Shown here: piece after piece, positions 1 to 8,140 of the stretch | Numbering within the stretch: position 1 is the stretch's first letter | How the letters are laid out: the number at the start of each line of letters is the position of its first letter | NCBI GenBank assembly: GCA_031255375.1 | Contig: JAIRSP010000077.1 | Location: 1 to 13,687, forward strand | Length of the DNA stretch: 13,687 nt | Reading direction: 5' to 3' | Origin: Endomicrobium sp. | Lineage (GTDB): Bacteria; Elusimicrobiota; Endomicrobiia; Endomicrobiales; Endomicrobiaceae | Notes under the pieces: generated by a model | Databases searched by the model: none | What the model was told of the DNA's origin: nothing | What the model saw: the letters and a program-made list of their open reading frames with translations, nothing else | Program-made: the position numbers and the translations under genes

Positions 1-964
1 TGCTGTTATTCGGCATATTTTTTTTAAGTAATGAATATTTTTTTATTGTTAAAACCCTATATTTGCCGTTTTTAAAAATCATTATTGGTTGAATATCTTT
101 TTTAGAAAGTCTTTGAAAATCTCTCGCAGAATGTACGTCAAAATATTTACAAATATTCAATTCTAATTCAAGTGGCTCATCAACAATTCTATGCGTAGGC
201 CAAATTGAAATATATTGATCTTCAACAGGGCAAAAATAAGTTAGTACATAATTATGATCTTCTTGTAAAGAACAACGACAAGTATTTTCCTTTATTTTTT
301 TTTTATTATATTCCCAAGCAATTTCATATCTATGGTGTCCATCAGCTATAAATACATTTTTATCGAATAAACATTTTTTCACAGTCTTAATCAAATATTC
401 ATCATTAACAACCCACAACTTGTGAAAAGTTCCATTACCATCTCTGGCTATTGCAGAAGGTATTTTTTTACATGTTTTATTAAAAACATTCTTAATTATA
501 AAATTCTCATCATTAAAAAAACAAAAAATCGGGCTAATATTTGCTTTTACAGTTTCCAAAAATTCAAACCTATCATGCTTTTGATTAATCAGTGTTTTTT
601 CGTGTAATTTTACTGGGCTTTTATAAGAATTTGGATCACTAAGTTTCATAGCAGCAAAAAAACCATTTCTACTCATTTGAATCCCGTGATCACTAAAGAT
701 CTGTTCATAAAAATAAAGCGCAGAATTTTTATCGCGCTTAAGTACACCTGTACTTTGCCACAATCGAAACAAATCTGCAGCCTTTTCGTATTTATTTTTT
801 TTCCCAAGCAAATCCGGTAGTTCAATGTTGACAATATTAAATGGTGACATTTTTTTTAATTTTTCTTTTTCATCAGGAGCTATTACATCATAAGGCGGAC
901 ATATAAAATCAGTAATATCATTTTCCGAAAATCTAATTGCATTAAATTCACTTATTTCCACCAT
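1..964 (-). CDS. DUF1015 family protein (3' end cut by window edge)
   Basis: The reading frame opens at an ATG whose first base is 964 and stays open for 321 codons to the left edge, so the C-terminus is missing; family members usually have a little over 400 residues. The start is supported by a GGGAG ribosome binding site five bases upstream (970-974). The protein shows the family's hallmarks: CPPYDVI at residues 22-28, a KLHEKT segment around His121, and IADGHHRYE at residues 206-214. No signal peptide or membrane segment is visible, so it is probably cytosolic. The biochemical role of the family is not established. The DGHHR motif loosely recalls the ParB/SerK-like fold, but that is only a resemblance seen by eye. 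It is transcribed away from the M23 peptidase gene, with 180 bases between their starts. Family assignment is confident; function is unknown. Confidence 0.88.
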   Translation of the reverse strand, partial: MVEISEFNAIRFSENDITDFICPPYDVIAPDEKEKLKKMSPFNIVNIELPDLLGKKNKYEKAADLFRLWQSTGVLKRDKNSALYFYEQIFSDHGIQMSRNGFFAAMKLSDPNSYKSPVKLHEKTLINQKHDRFEFLETVKANISPIFCFFNDENFIIKNVFNKTCKKIPSAIARDGNGTFHKLWVVNDEYLIKTVKKCLFDKNVFIADGHHRYEIAWEYNKKKIKENTCRCSLQEDHNYVLTYFCPVEDQYISIWPTHRIVDEPLELELNICKYFDVHSARDFQRLSKKDIQPIMIFKNGKYRVLTIKKYSLLKKNMPNNS

Positions 965-1014
965 AATATCTCCCAAATCAATCACATAAAACGCAATAAC
1001 ACACAACAACAGCA

Positions 1015-1049
1015 CTGTAAATACATGTAACAGATATGCGCACGTTACA
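1015..1049. promoter_or_regulatory. Cluster of TGTAA/TTACA half-sites, possible operator
   Basis: Between the two divergent genes lie TGTAA at 1016-1020 and again at 1026-1030, exactly one helical turn apart, then TTACA at 1045-1049. TGTAAC (1026-1031) and GTTACA (1044-1049) form an inverted repeat with a 12-base centre. An 8-base palindrome, TACATGTA, lies at 1022-1029, and CTGT...ACAG brackets 1015-1033. A further TTACA occurs at 1086-1090. The arrangement could bind a dimeric regulator serving one or both genes. Short AT-rich words recur by chance in such DNA, so this is a weak call. Confidence 0.25.
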
Positions 1050-1105
1050 CGCAAAATACAAAATTAATTTAAATCCCAACAAAGTTTACAATAAATATTT
1101 TAGTA

Positions 1106-1135
1106 TTGTCAAAAAAAAATAAAATCTGATAAAAT
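1106..1135 (+). promoter_or_regulatory. Putative sigma70-type promoter of the M23 peptidase gene
   Basis: A -35 hexamer TTGTCA (1106-1111; 5 of 6 to consensus) is followed after 18 bases by TAAAAT (1130-1135; 5 of 6). The predicted transcription start is near 1142, only a few bases before the ATG at 1145, which would leave almost no 5' untranslated region. No Shine-Dalgarno sequence precedes the ATG, which agrees with this. High A+T content makes chance matches possible. Confidence 0.5.
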
Positions 1136-1144
1136 ATTCTCATA

Positions 1145-2188
1145 ATGAAATTATTACAAAAAAAAATCTACATTATATCCCTTATTACTGTTTTATTATA
1201 CACGCTGATAATCTATAGATCACAATTTATAAATTTTTTTTATCATATCTTTGGAGATAGATTAAAAATTGAAAGAATTGTAATAAAACAAGGTGATACT
1301 TTGATTTCGACAATAAAAAACACAAGTCTTTCATACGAAAATTATATAAGAATTATTAAAGAATTAAAAAATGCAATGAATGTTGACAAATGTATGCCAT
1401 ATGATTATTACGATATAATCTACGATTCAAAAACAAAAAAATTAAAATATTTTAATTATTACCAAAATGGATTTTCGTACTATTTAGAAATTAAAATAAA
1501 CAATAATAAATTAAAAATAAAAAAAACAAACTCAATTGCTACACCATATTCGCAATCACAAATTCTAATATCAAAAAACTCACCATTAAATATTTTATTT
1601 TTTTTTAAACATATTTTTTCACCAAAATCAAACTATTTAAAAGATAAAAAACATATTAACAATTTTAAAATCGTCAATGTAAAAAAAACCAAAAAACAAT
1701 TATCAAAAAATGTTGTATCTCACAATAAAAAAAAGAAAACTCAGAATTGTACACATTATAAAAATGATAAATTACTTAAAAATAGATTTTTAAGAGCACC
1801 GCTACACTTTAAATTAATAAGTTCACCTTTTACAAAAAATAGATTTCATCCAATATTAAAACGTATAAGACCACATTTAGGTACAGACTACGTAGCAAAA
1901 ACAGGAACTCCAGTTATGACAATTGATGATGGAATTATATTAAAAGCACAATATAATAATGGTGGATTTGGTAAATTGATCATTATTAAACATAGCGATA
2001 ATTATGAAACATATTATGGACATCTTTCAAGATATGAAAAAGGCATAAAAAAGGGTATAGAAGTGAAACGAAGACAAATAATAGGATATGTTGGTAGTAC
2101 GGGATTGGCAACCGGTCCACATTTAGACTTTAGAATAAAACACAATGGAGAATTTTTAAATTTCATAGAAATGTGTAATGAAAATTAA
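1145..2188 (+). CDS. Membrane-anchored M23 family peptidase (LytM-type)
   Basis: This is a predicted zinc metallopeptidase of the LytM/M23 family, which cuts peptide cross-links in peptidoglycan. Residues 7-24 form a hydrophobic N-terminal segment that would anchor the protein or export it. Residues 44-130 (beginning IERIVIKQGDTL) resemble the OapA/LysM-like N-terminal domain often found in such peptidases. Residues 160-215 are a Lys-rich low-complexity linker. The catalytic domain covers about 224-345. It has H244-x3-D248 (HLGTD), a YGH at 291-293 and the final motif GPHLDF at 324-329. In LytM that last motif is HxH; here the second His, normally the third zinc ligand, is Asp328. Asp can bind zinc, so activity is plausible but not certain. 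It is the only plus-strand gene, convergent with ispH. The start fits the membrane segment, but no ribosome binding site is seen. Confidence 0.85.
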   Translation: MKLLQKKIYIISLITVLLYTLIIYRSQFINFFYHIFGDRLKIERIVIKQGDTLISTIKNTSLSYENYIRIIKELKNAMNVDKCMPYDYYDIIYDSKTKKLKYFNYYQNGFSYYLEIKINNNKLKIKKTNSIATPYSQSQILISKNSPLNILFFFKHIFSPKSNYLKDKKHINNFKIVNVKKTKKQLSKNVVSHNKKKKTQNCTHYKNDKLLKNRFLRAPLHFKLISSPFTKNRFHPILKRIRPHLGTDYVAKTGTPVMTIDDGIILKAQYNNGGFGKLIIIKHSDNYETYYGHLSRYEKGIKKGIEVKRRQIIGYVGSTGLATGPHLDFRIKHNGEFLNFIEMCNEN

Positions 2189-2300
2189 TTATAAAAAAAA
2201 TACAAACAAGATTGCTATGCATCAATAAAATGTTTTCAATTCTTAATAATAATCACAGACTATAAACGTTTTACATAATCAAAGATATTAAGTAAACATG

Positions 2301-3158
2301 TTAATTTAATAATGTTTTTATTTTTTTTTCAACTCTTTTTATTATCCAATATGGCGTAGATGTTCCTGCGGTTAGTCCTATTTTTTTTACATTTAAAAGC
2401 CATTTTTTTTTCAACTCTTTTTCCGTTTCAATGTGATAAGTAGATGTATTTAAAGAGCAAGCTTTAAAAAGTTTCATTGTATTAGAAGAATTTTTACCAC
2501 CTATCACTATCATTAAATCAACGCATTTTGCAAGATCTTTAGCAGATTTTTGTCTTTCAAATGTAGTTTTACATATTGTATTATAAGCCTTTATTTTATA
2601 TCGTTTTTTTAAAATTTTTATAATATTTTCAAAATTTTCTAAAGTTTGAGTTGTTTGGGTTATAACATTTAATTTACAACATTTATCGTTAAAATTTTGC
2701 GCCTCAACAATGCTTTCAATAACAACGCATTTACTGCAACTTTTATTATAAGACATTAATGCAATAATTTCAGGGTGAGATCTTTCTCCAATTATTATAA
2801 TCATTTCATTTTTTGATTTTATACTATTCCCTAATCTGCTGATTATTTTTTGTGTTTTTTTTACAAAAGGACATGTCGCATCTATTATATTGATTGATTT
2901 ATTTTTTCTTAGTTTTTTATAAAGTAAGTATGGTATACCGTGTGTGCGCAAAATTAAAAAACAATTTTTAATTTTATCAATATCAGTTAAAACTTTTACA
3001 TTTTTTTTTTCAAGCCTTTCAACTTCCTGTGGATTATGTATAATAGGCCCAATAGTATATACTTCACGATTTTTATTAATAACTTTTTCTATTAAATTTA
3101 TTGCTCTTTCTACGCCAAAGCAAAATCCTGCATTATCAGTTATTTTGATTTTAAACAT
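2301..3158 (-). CDS. ispH: 4-hydroxy-3-methylbut-2-enyl diphosphate reductase (IspH/LytB)
   Basis: IspH is the iron-sulfur enzyme of the last MEP step. It reduces HMBPP to isopentenyl and dimethylallyl diphosphate in the cytosol. At 285 residues it has normal length. The three cluster-binding cysteines are present: Cys13 (AGFCFGV), Cys96 (DATCPFVKK) and Cys195 (NTICKTT). The substrate-binding residues are also there: His41, and His127 with Glu129 in the HPE motif, plus GGKNSSNT (219-226) and AGTSTP (263-268). It is the last gene of the minus-strand run and lies 24 bases after plsC. Its coding strand carries a run of ten A (3001-3010 on the given strand) that does not break the frame. I see no convincing hairpin terminator in the 112 bases between it and the convergent M23 gene, only a weak AT-rich dyad. 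Confidence 0.97.
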   Translation of the reverse strand: MFKIKITDNAGFCFGVERAINLIEKVINKNREVYTIGPIIHNPQEVERLEKKNVKVLTDIDKIKNCFLILRTHGIPYLLYKKLRKNKSINIIDATCPFVKKTQKIISRLGNSIKSKNEMIIIIGERSHPEIIALMSYNKSCSKCVVIESIVEAQNFNDKCCKLNVITQTTQTLENFENIIKILKKRYKIKAYNTICKTTFERQKSAKDLAKCVDLMIVIGGKNSSNTMKLFKACSLNTSTYHIETEKELKKKWLLNVKKIGLTAGTSTPYWIIKRVEKKIKTLLN

Positions 3159-3182
3159 ATCATTTTTAAAATATATTAATAA

Positions 3183-3776
3183 TTACATAATTTTTATTAT
3201 ATCTAATGCTTTTTGAGATAAAACAATATAATCATGTTTTGTAAATTTTTTTGGAGGGTATATTGGCATTCCAAACTTTACCTCTAAGCGCTTAAATTTT
3301 AACATTAAATTTGTATTTTTTAGTTTTACAGGAATTAGCGGCAATTGTGTATTGCATGCAAGCATTCCTGCGCCAGCTTTTGCTTTTCCAATTTTGCTAT
3401 TTTTTGAACGACTACCTTCTGGAAACATTAAAAGTAAATGCCCATTTTTTAAAATAAAAATCGCATTTTTCATACCATTTATGTCTTGTTTATTTCTTTC
3501 AATTGGAAACGCATGTGTTCTTTTAATTAAAAAATTTAATATTGGAACATCGAATAATTCTTTTTTTGCCATGAAATATATTGGACGATTTATTGCAGAC
3601 CCTATTAACGGTGGATCAAAAAAACTTAAATGATTTGAGACAATTATAGATCCAGATTTAGACGGAATATTTTCCAATCCACTAATATTCAATCTATAAA
3701 AAAAAGTAAATATAAATTTAAATATTTTTCTTCCAATCAAAAATAAAATAGACGGTTTGCTTAACTTTGCGTACAT
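3183..3776 (-). CDS. plsC: 1-acyl-sn-glycerol-3-phosphate acyltransferase (PlsC family)
   Basis: This acyltransferase adds the second acyl chain to lysophosphatidic acid, giving phosphatidic acid at the inner membrane. The acyltransferase motifs occur in order: NHLSFFD (residues 48-54, the catalytic NHx4D with His49 and Asp54), FPIER (90-94), FPEGSRS (118-124, the glycerol-phosphate binding block) and LPLIPV (145-150). A hydrophobic stretch at about 10-26 could contact the membrane. Its 197 residues are normal for a short bacterial PlsC. The ATG lies 16 bases inside the end of aroA, in another frame, so translation is probably coupled. ispH follows after 24 bases. Exact substrate preference cannot be read from the sequence. 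Confidence 0.93.
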   Translation of the reverse strand: MYAKLSKPSILFLIGRKIFKFIFTFFYRLNISGLENIPSKSGSIIVSNHLSFFDPPLIGSAINRPIYFMAKKELFDVPILNFLIKRTHAFPIERNKQDINGMKNAIFILKNGHLLLMFPEGSRSKNSKIGKAKAGAGMLACNTQLPLIPVKLKNTNLMLKFKRLEVKFGMPIYPPKKFTKHDYIVLSQKALDIIKIM

Positions 3777-5068
3777 ATACTTTTTAATATTTTATAAAAA
3801 CTTGGAAACGATATGTTAACACAATCTGAATCATTAATTGTAACCTCGTGTTTTGTAATTAATGAAGCTATACTTAAAGTCATTGCAATTCTGTGATCTT
3901 TGAAACTATCAAGAATAGTATTATTGGATGTTAAAAGTCCTTCCTCGCTTGCAGATCCATTTATTAAAAACCCATCATCAGATGACTCGATTTGTATTCC
4001 GAGTTTTTTAAATTGACTAACAACAGCATTTATTCTATCTGTTTCTTTTGTTCTAAGCTCTTCTGCGCCAGAAATTTTTGTAACACCATCAGCTTGACTA
4101 GCGACAAGAGCAAAGACAGGGATTTCGTCAATCATACGTGGAACGATAGATGAATCTATATTAGTAGATTTTAATTTTGAATATTTTATAGCTATATCAC
4201 ATACAGGTTCGTTGGATATTTCTCTAACATTAATTAAATTTATATTTGCCTTCATTTGTTTTAATACATCGATAAAGCCATTTCTAGTAGGATTTATGCC
4301 AACATTTTTTATAACCAAATCAGATTTTGGCACAATTAATGCCGCTGCAATAAAAAAAGCAGCAGACGATATATCTCCAGGTATTACAATATCTTGTGCA
4401 ATAAGTTCGTCAAGAGGATAAACTGTGATAGAGTTACCATTAACATTAATATTAGCACCAAAAGATTTTAACATTCTTTCACTATGATCCCTAGATTTGA
4501 TTGGCTCACTGTATGTTGTTGGCCCATCAGCATGCAGTCCTGCAAATAAAACTGCTGATTTTACTTGTGCTGTAGATTTTTCACTTTTATAATTTATTGA
4601 CTTTAATAATTTTCTACCGTTTATTACTAATGGAAGCAGGCCATTGTTTGATTTAATATTTACACCCATTTTTAATAATGGATCTATAATTCTTTGCATA
4701 GGTCTTACCGAGAGACTATCATCACCACTAATAATTGTTTCAAAGTTCTGCCAAGCAAGTATACCAGAAATCAACCTAGCTGTTGTTCCAGAGTTACCGG
4801 CATAAATATTGTACTTTTTACAAACTGGATCTCCAAGTTTTAAACCTAGTCCATCTACACATAAATCATTTTTGTCAACCTTAATTTTTACACCCATTTT
4901 GCGAAACGCTTCAATAGTTCTATTGCAATCATCAGATAATAAATAATTTCTAATAATTGAAGTACCATTCGCTAAAGCTGAAAGCATAATACTTCTATGT
5001 GTAATCGATTTGTCACCTGGTACTTCAATAACACCGCAAATTGTATTATTTTTTTTAGTTTTTATCAT
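3761..5068 (-). CDS. aroA: 3-phosphoshikimate 1-carboxyvinyltransferase (EPSP synthase)
   Basis: AroA transfers enolpyruvyl from PEP to shikimate-3-phosphate, the sixth shikimate step, in the cytosol. Its 435 residues are typical. Motifs: PGDKSITHRS from residue 17 (Lys20), GNSGTTARL, SVRPM, a TAQVKSA segment, SRDHSERML, NPTRNGF, DEIPVFALVAS with the catalytic Asp, ELRTKETDRI and DHRIAM. The R-D-H-S-E and N-P-T-R patterns are those used to recognise class II EPSP synthases, whereas the position matching E. coli Gly96 is still Gly. The ATG directly abuts the tyrA stop codon (TAA then ATG), and the 3' end overlaps plsC by 16 bases. Both fit one cotranscribed unit. No clear ribosome binding site precedes the ATG, so coupling to tyrA translation is likely. 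Confidence 0.97.
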   Translation of the reverse strand: MIKTKKNNTICGVIEVPGDKSITHRSIMLSALANGTSIIRNYLLSDDCNRTIEAFRKMGVKIKVDKNDLCVDGLGLKLGDPVCKKYNIYAGNSGTTARLISGILAWQNFETIISGDDSLSVRPMQRIIDPLLKMGVNIKSNNGLLPLVINGRKLLKSINYKSEKSTAQVKSAVLFAGLHADGPTTYSEPIKSRDHSERMLKSFGANINVNGNSITVYPLDELIAQDIVIPGDISSAAFFIAAALIVPKSDLVIKNVGINPTRNGFIDVLKQMKANINLINVREISNEPVCDIAIKYSKLKSTNIDSSIVPRMIDEIPVFALVASQADGVTKISGAEELRTKETDRINAVVSQFKKLGIQIESSDDGFLINGSASEEGLLTSNNTILDSFKDHRIAMTLSIASLITKHEVTINDSDCVNISFPSFYKILKSICTQS

Positions 5069-5914
5069 TTATTTTTGTATACTTAATATCTCAGTTTCAA
5101 TTTTTTTCTTATCATTTAAAATTTGTTTAAAATTATTAAGTTCGTTTATAAATTCAAACAGATATTTTTCAATATTTTTACCATTCAATTTAAAAATTGG
5201 AGCCCATACATTTGAACCAGAAACAGCAACTCTAGTTGCGCTTTTGAAAGAACTTGACACCAACATGCTAATTTGTAAATCTTTTTTTTTTATTTTCTTA
5301 TACATCTTTTTTAATAAAAAAGCTACAACATGTGGCAAATGACTTGTAAATGCGACAAGTTTATCATGTTTTTGTGATGACATCTTAAATACATTCGCAC
5401 CAACATATTTCCACATTTTAAATATTAAAATTTCTTTTTTTGTCATTTTTTTACATACTCCAGTAATTACAACGTTCGCATTCTTAAACATATCAGCATC
5501 TGCTGAAAAAATACCATTATTTTCTTTTCCAATCATAGGATGTGTGCCAACAAAAGAAATTGACTTATTTTTTTTTACCATAAAATTTTTAATTTTTTTT
5601 TCAATTGAATACTTTACGCTTCCAACATCTGTGATAATAACATCTTTATTATTATCAACTATACTGTATATTTTTTTATACAAATATAATATCATATCGA
5701 CAGGCGTACATATAACAATGATATCAGAATTTTTTACATATTTTAAGTTTAAATAAACCTCATCAACAATTCCAAGTTTTAATGCTATTTCCGCTGATTC
5801 TGTTCTTCTAACTATCCCAGTTATATGATATGGTGCTTTATTTTTTTTCAAAGCTAATCCTAAAGAGCCACCAATTTGCCCTAATCCTATAATACATAAA
5901 TTCAACATTGACAT
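5069..5914 (-). CDS. tyrA: Prephenate/arogenate dehydrogenase (TyrA)
   Basis: TyrA oxidatively decarboxylates prephenate (or arogenate) with NAD(P) on the way to tyrosine. The N-terminal Rossmann motif GLGQIGGS is at residues 10-17, followed by VICTPVDMI and DVGSVK. The catalytic region has GTHPMIGKENNG, and the helical domain carries HDKLVAFTSHLPHVVA and SGSNVWAPIFKLN. At 281 residues it consists of the dehydrogenase only: no fused chorismate mutase and no C-terminal ACT domain, so direct tyrosine feedback through ACT is not expected. It starts five bases after the DAHP synthase stop, with AGAGAG about 12 bases upstream; a second ATG at codon 3 is an alternative start. A run of ten A lies in its coding strand (5282-5291). 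Prephenate versus arogenate use cannot be told here. Confidence 0.95.
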   Translation of the reverse strand: MSMLNLCIIGLGQIGGSLGLALKKNKAPYHITGIVRRTESAEIALKLGIVDEVYLNLKYVKNSDIIVICTPVDMILYLYKKIYSIVDNNKDVIITDVGSVKYSIEKKIKNFMVKKNKSISFVGTHPMIGKENNGIFSADADMFKNANVVITGVCKKMTKKEILIFKMWKYVGANVFKMSSQKHDKLVAFTSHLPHVVAFLLKKMYKKIKKKDLQISMLVSSSFKSATRVAVSGSNVWAPIFKLNGKNIEKYLFEFINELNNFKQILNDKKKIETEILSIQK

Positions 5915-5919
5915 TAAAA

Positions 5920-6936
5920 TTATATCTCTCTTCCAATCGCTTTTGCAATTAAGCTTAAATCTTTCATTAATAATTTAAATTGATCTGGCAATAAACTTTG
6001 TGGTCCATCTGAAAGTGCGTTTTCAGGATCTGGATGAACTTCTATAATAAGTCCATCGGCTCCAGCTGCAATACATGCTTTTGCCATTGTTCCAACGTGC
6101 TCCCTTATGCCTATTCCATGAGAAGGATCTAAAATTACAGGGAGATGAGTAAGTTTCTTTAAAACAGGAACAGCATTCAAGTCCATAGTAAATCTTGTAG
6201 AGTTTTCGAAAGTTCTTATCCCTCTTTCACAAAGCATAACATTATAATTACCACGTGAAAGAATATATTCAGCAGAAAGTAAAAATTCTTTTAATGTAGT
6301 AGCCATACCTCTTTTTAATAAAACAGGCTTTTTCTGTTTCCCAGCAGCTTTTAAAAGATCGTAGTTTTGTATATTCCTAGCACCTATTTGTATGATATCG
6401 CAATATTTTGATAACATAGCAACCTGCTCAACCGTCATAGCTTCGCTAATCGTAGGTATACAAAACTTTTTACCTGATTCATTAATATATTTTAATCCAT
6501 CTTCTCCGAGGCCTTGAAATGCATAAGGTGAACTCCTTGGTTTAAATGCACCTCCACGAATTATTGTGGCTCCAGAATTTTTAACTATTTCAGCAGTTTT
6601 AACCATTAGTTCTTTACTTTCAATAGCACAAGGACCAGCTATAACATGTATTTTTTTGCTTCCAATTTTAACGTTTTCGTTTATTTTAATTACAGTATTA
6701 TCTTTCTTAAATTCTCTTGAAGCAAGTTTGTACGGTTTTTGAATTTCACTTGTGTGCTCAACTATATCCATAGCTTCAAAAATTTCCTTATATTTTTCTG
6801 CGTACTCACCTATCATACCTATAATTGTAACGTCTTTACCTTTTAAAACACATGGCTTATACCCTAACGATTTTATTTTTTCTGATACAACTAAAATATC
6901 TTTCTTTTCTGCGCATTTTTTTAAAGTGATTATCAT
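5920..6936 (-). CDS. aroF: DAHP synthase, type I beta with N-terminal regulatory domain
   Basis: The enzyme condenses PEP with erythrose-4-phosphate to DAHP, the entry step of aromatic synthesis. At 338 residues it is built like the Thermotoga maritima enzyme: a ferredoxin-like/ACT-like domain at about residues 1-70, then a TIM barrel. Visible motifs are AGPC (metal-binding Cys103), [15 protein letters not shown] (128-142), LLKRG (206-210), ERGIRTFE (237-244), DPSHG (270-274) and [17 protein letters not shown] (299-315). In the Thermotoga enzyme the N-terminal domain mediates inhibition by Tyr and Phe, so feedback control is likely here too. An AGAGAG ribosome binding site about eight bases before the ATG supports the start. 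It sits between the aminotransferase gene (34 bases upstream) and tyrA (5 bases downstream). The symbol aroF is used loosely; aroG or aroA(G) would also be given. Confidence 0.96.
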   Translation of the reverse strand: MIITLKKCAEKKDILVVSEKIKSLGYKPCVLKGKDVTIIGMIGEYAEKYKEIFEAMDIVEHTSEIQKPYKLASREFKKDNTVIKINENVKIGSKKIHVIAGPCAIESKELMVKTAEIVKNSGATIIRGGAFKPRSSPYAFQGLGEDGLKYINESGKKFCIPTISEAMTVEQVAMLSKYCDIIQIGARNIQNYDLLKAAGKQKKPVLLKRGMATTLKEFLLSAEYILSRGNYNVMLCERGIRTFENSTRFTMDLNAVPVLKKLTHLPVILDPSHGIGIREHVGTMAKACIAAGADGLIIEVHPDPENALSDGPQSLLPDQFKLLMKDLSLIAKAIGREI

Positions 6937-6970
6937 ATTACATTCTCTCTTATAAATGAAGATAAAATTT

Positions 6971-8104
6971 TTATTTCTTGTTTTTTATTAAACATTTTTT
7001 TAATTTTTCTATAAATAATTTATTTTCCTCATGTGTGCCAATCGTTACTCTAATGTTATATGGTAATTCATACTCATTCATTGACCTTACTAATACACCT
7101 TCATTAAGAAGCATTTTAAACAATTCATTACCAGTAAATGGTAACGAACTAAAAAGAATAAAATTAGCAGCTGTATTAATATATTTCACTTTAAGTTTTT
7201 GAAATTCATAATATAAATATTTTTTTTCTTCATTTACAAGCGCTTTACTACTGTCGACTTGCTCCTTATCAAATATAGCTTCTGCAGCAGCAATCTGAGC
7301 CAAAAAATTCACATTGAAAGGAGGTCTTATTCTTTCAATATAATCAACTATTTTTTCATTTGCAAAACCGTACCCTACCCTTAATCCCGCTAAACCATAA
7401 ATTTTTGAAAATGTTCTGAAAACTATTAAATTTGGATTATCATTTAAAAAATCAATACCATTTGGATAATCTTTTTCCAATGTAGCGTATTCAAAATATG
7501 CCTCATCAAGTACAACAAGTGGCTTAATATCAAATTCATCGTTTATCGGTATTTTTTTTAAAAAATTTAATAATTCAAATTTTGTAATATACGTACCAGT
7601 AGGATTATTAGGATTAGTTATAAAAATTGCTTTTGTTTTTTTACTGCAAACATTTAAGAAGCCATCCAAATCATAAGAAAATCCATTTTTCATAGGTACA
7701 GAAATTAATCTTGAATTCATCAATTTTATTGCCATAGCGTATCTTGTGAAAGAATATTTAGAAACTATTATTTCATCTTCACAATTAAAAAATAACTTTG
7801 CTATAATTTCTATAATTTCATCTCCACCTGCAGCTGTAAAAATATTTTTAACAGGTAAATTATATATTTTAGACAATGCTATTTTAAGATAATAAGAACT
7901 AGAATCTGGATAAAGAAATATATTTTTAAAATTTGATTTTATTGCATTTATCGCCTTTTTTGATGGGCCAAGCGGATTTTCATTTGACGCAAGTTTTATA
8001 ACTGATTTTAACCTAAATTTTCTTTTGATTTCATCTATCGACTTTCCAGCAATATATGGTTCAAAATTTTCACATGTTTTTCTTATTATTTTTGTTATTT
8101 TCAT
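6971..8104 (-). CDS. hisC: HisC-family PLP aminotransferase, probably aromatic amino acid/histidinol-phosphate
   Basis: This is a fold-type I PLP aminotransferase of the HisC family, 377 residues. Signs: [11 protein letters not shown] (residues 38-48), AAGGDE (91-96) for phosphate binding, NPNNPTGT (164-171), VVLDEAY (197-203), and the PLP-lysine segment [17 protein letters not shown] with Lys234. The C-terminal NIRVTIGT supplies the carboxylate-binding Arg. HisC enzymes convert imidazole-acetol phosphate to histidinol phosphate, but many also accept phenylpyruvate and 4-hydroxyphenylpyruvate. It lies between pheA and the DAHP synthase gene with no other his gene nearby, so I infer that it performs the last transamination to Phe and Tyr. 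It could serve histidine synthesis as well. No good ribosome binding site is visible before the ATG; pheA ends 36 bases upstream. Confidence 0.9.
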   Translation of the reverse strand: MKITKIIRKTCENFEPYIAGKSIDEIKRKFRLKSVIKLASNENPLGPSKKAINAIKSNFKNIFLYPDSSSYYLKIALSKIYNLPVKNIFTAAGGDEIIEIIAKLFFNCEDEIIVSKYSFTRYAMAIKLMNSRLISVPMKNGFSYDLDGFLNVCSKKTKAIFITNPNNPTGTYITKFELLNFLKKIPINDEFDIKPLVVLDEAYFEYATLEKDYPNGIDFLNDNPNLIVFRTFSKIYGLAGLRVGYGFANEKIVDYIERIRPPFNVNFLAQIAAAEAIFDKEQVDSSKALVNEEKKYLYYEFQKLKVKYINTAANFILFSSLPFTGNELFKMLLNEGVLVRSMNEYELPYNIRVTIGTHEENKLFIEKLKKCLIKNKK

Positions 8105-8140
8105 TTGATTTAATATTTAAAACAACACTATTTTATTTTT

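Noticed and set aside
422..607. Small plus-strand open frame opposite the DUF1015 gene
   Set aside because: The minus-strand frame there is continuous and carries conserved DUF1015 motifs; the plus-strand frame has no recognisable motif and is a chance opening in the opposite strand.
2293..2329. AAACAT...ATGTTT dyad followed by T-rich sequence, a possible terminator for the M23 gene
   Set aside because: The stem is only six A/T-rich pairs with a 12-base loop, and it overlaps the end of ispH. T-runs are everywhere in this DNA, so it is not convincing.
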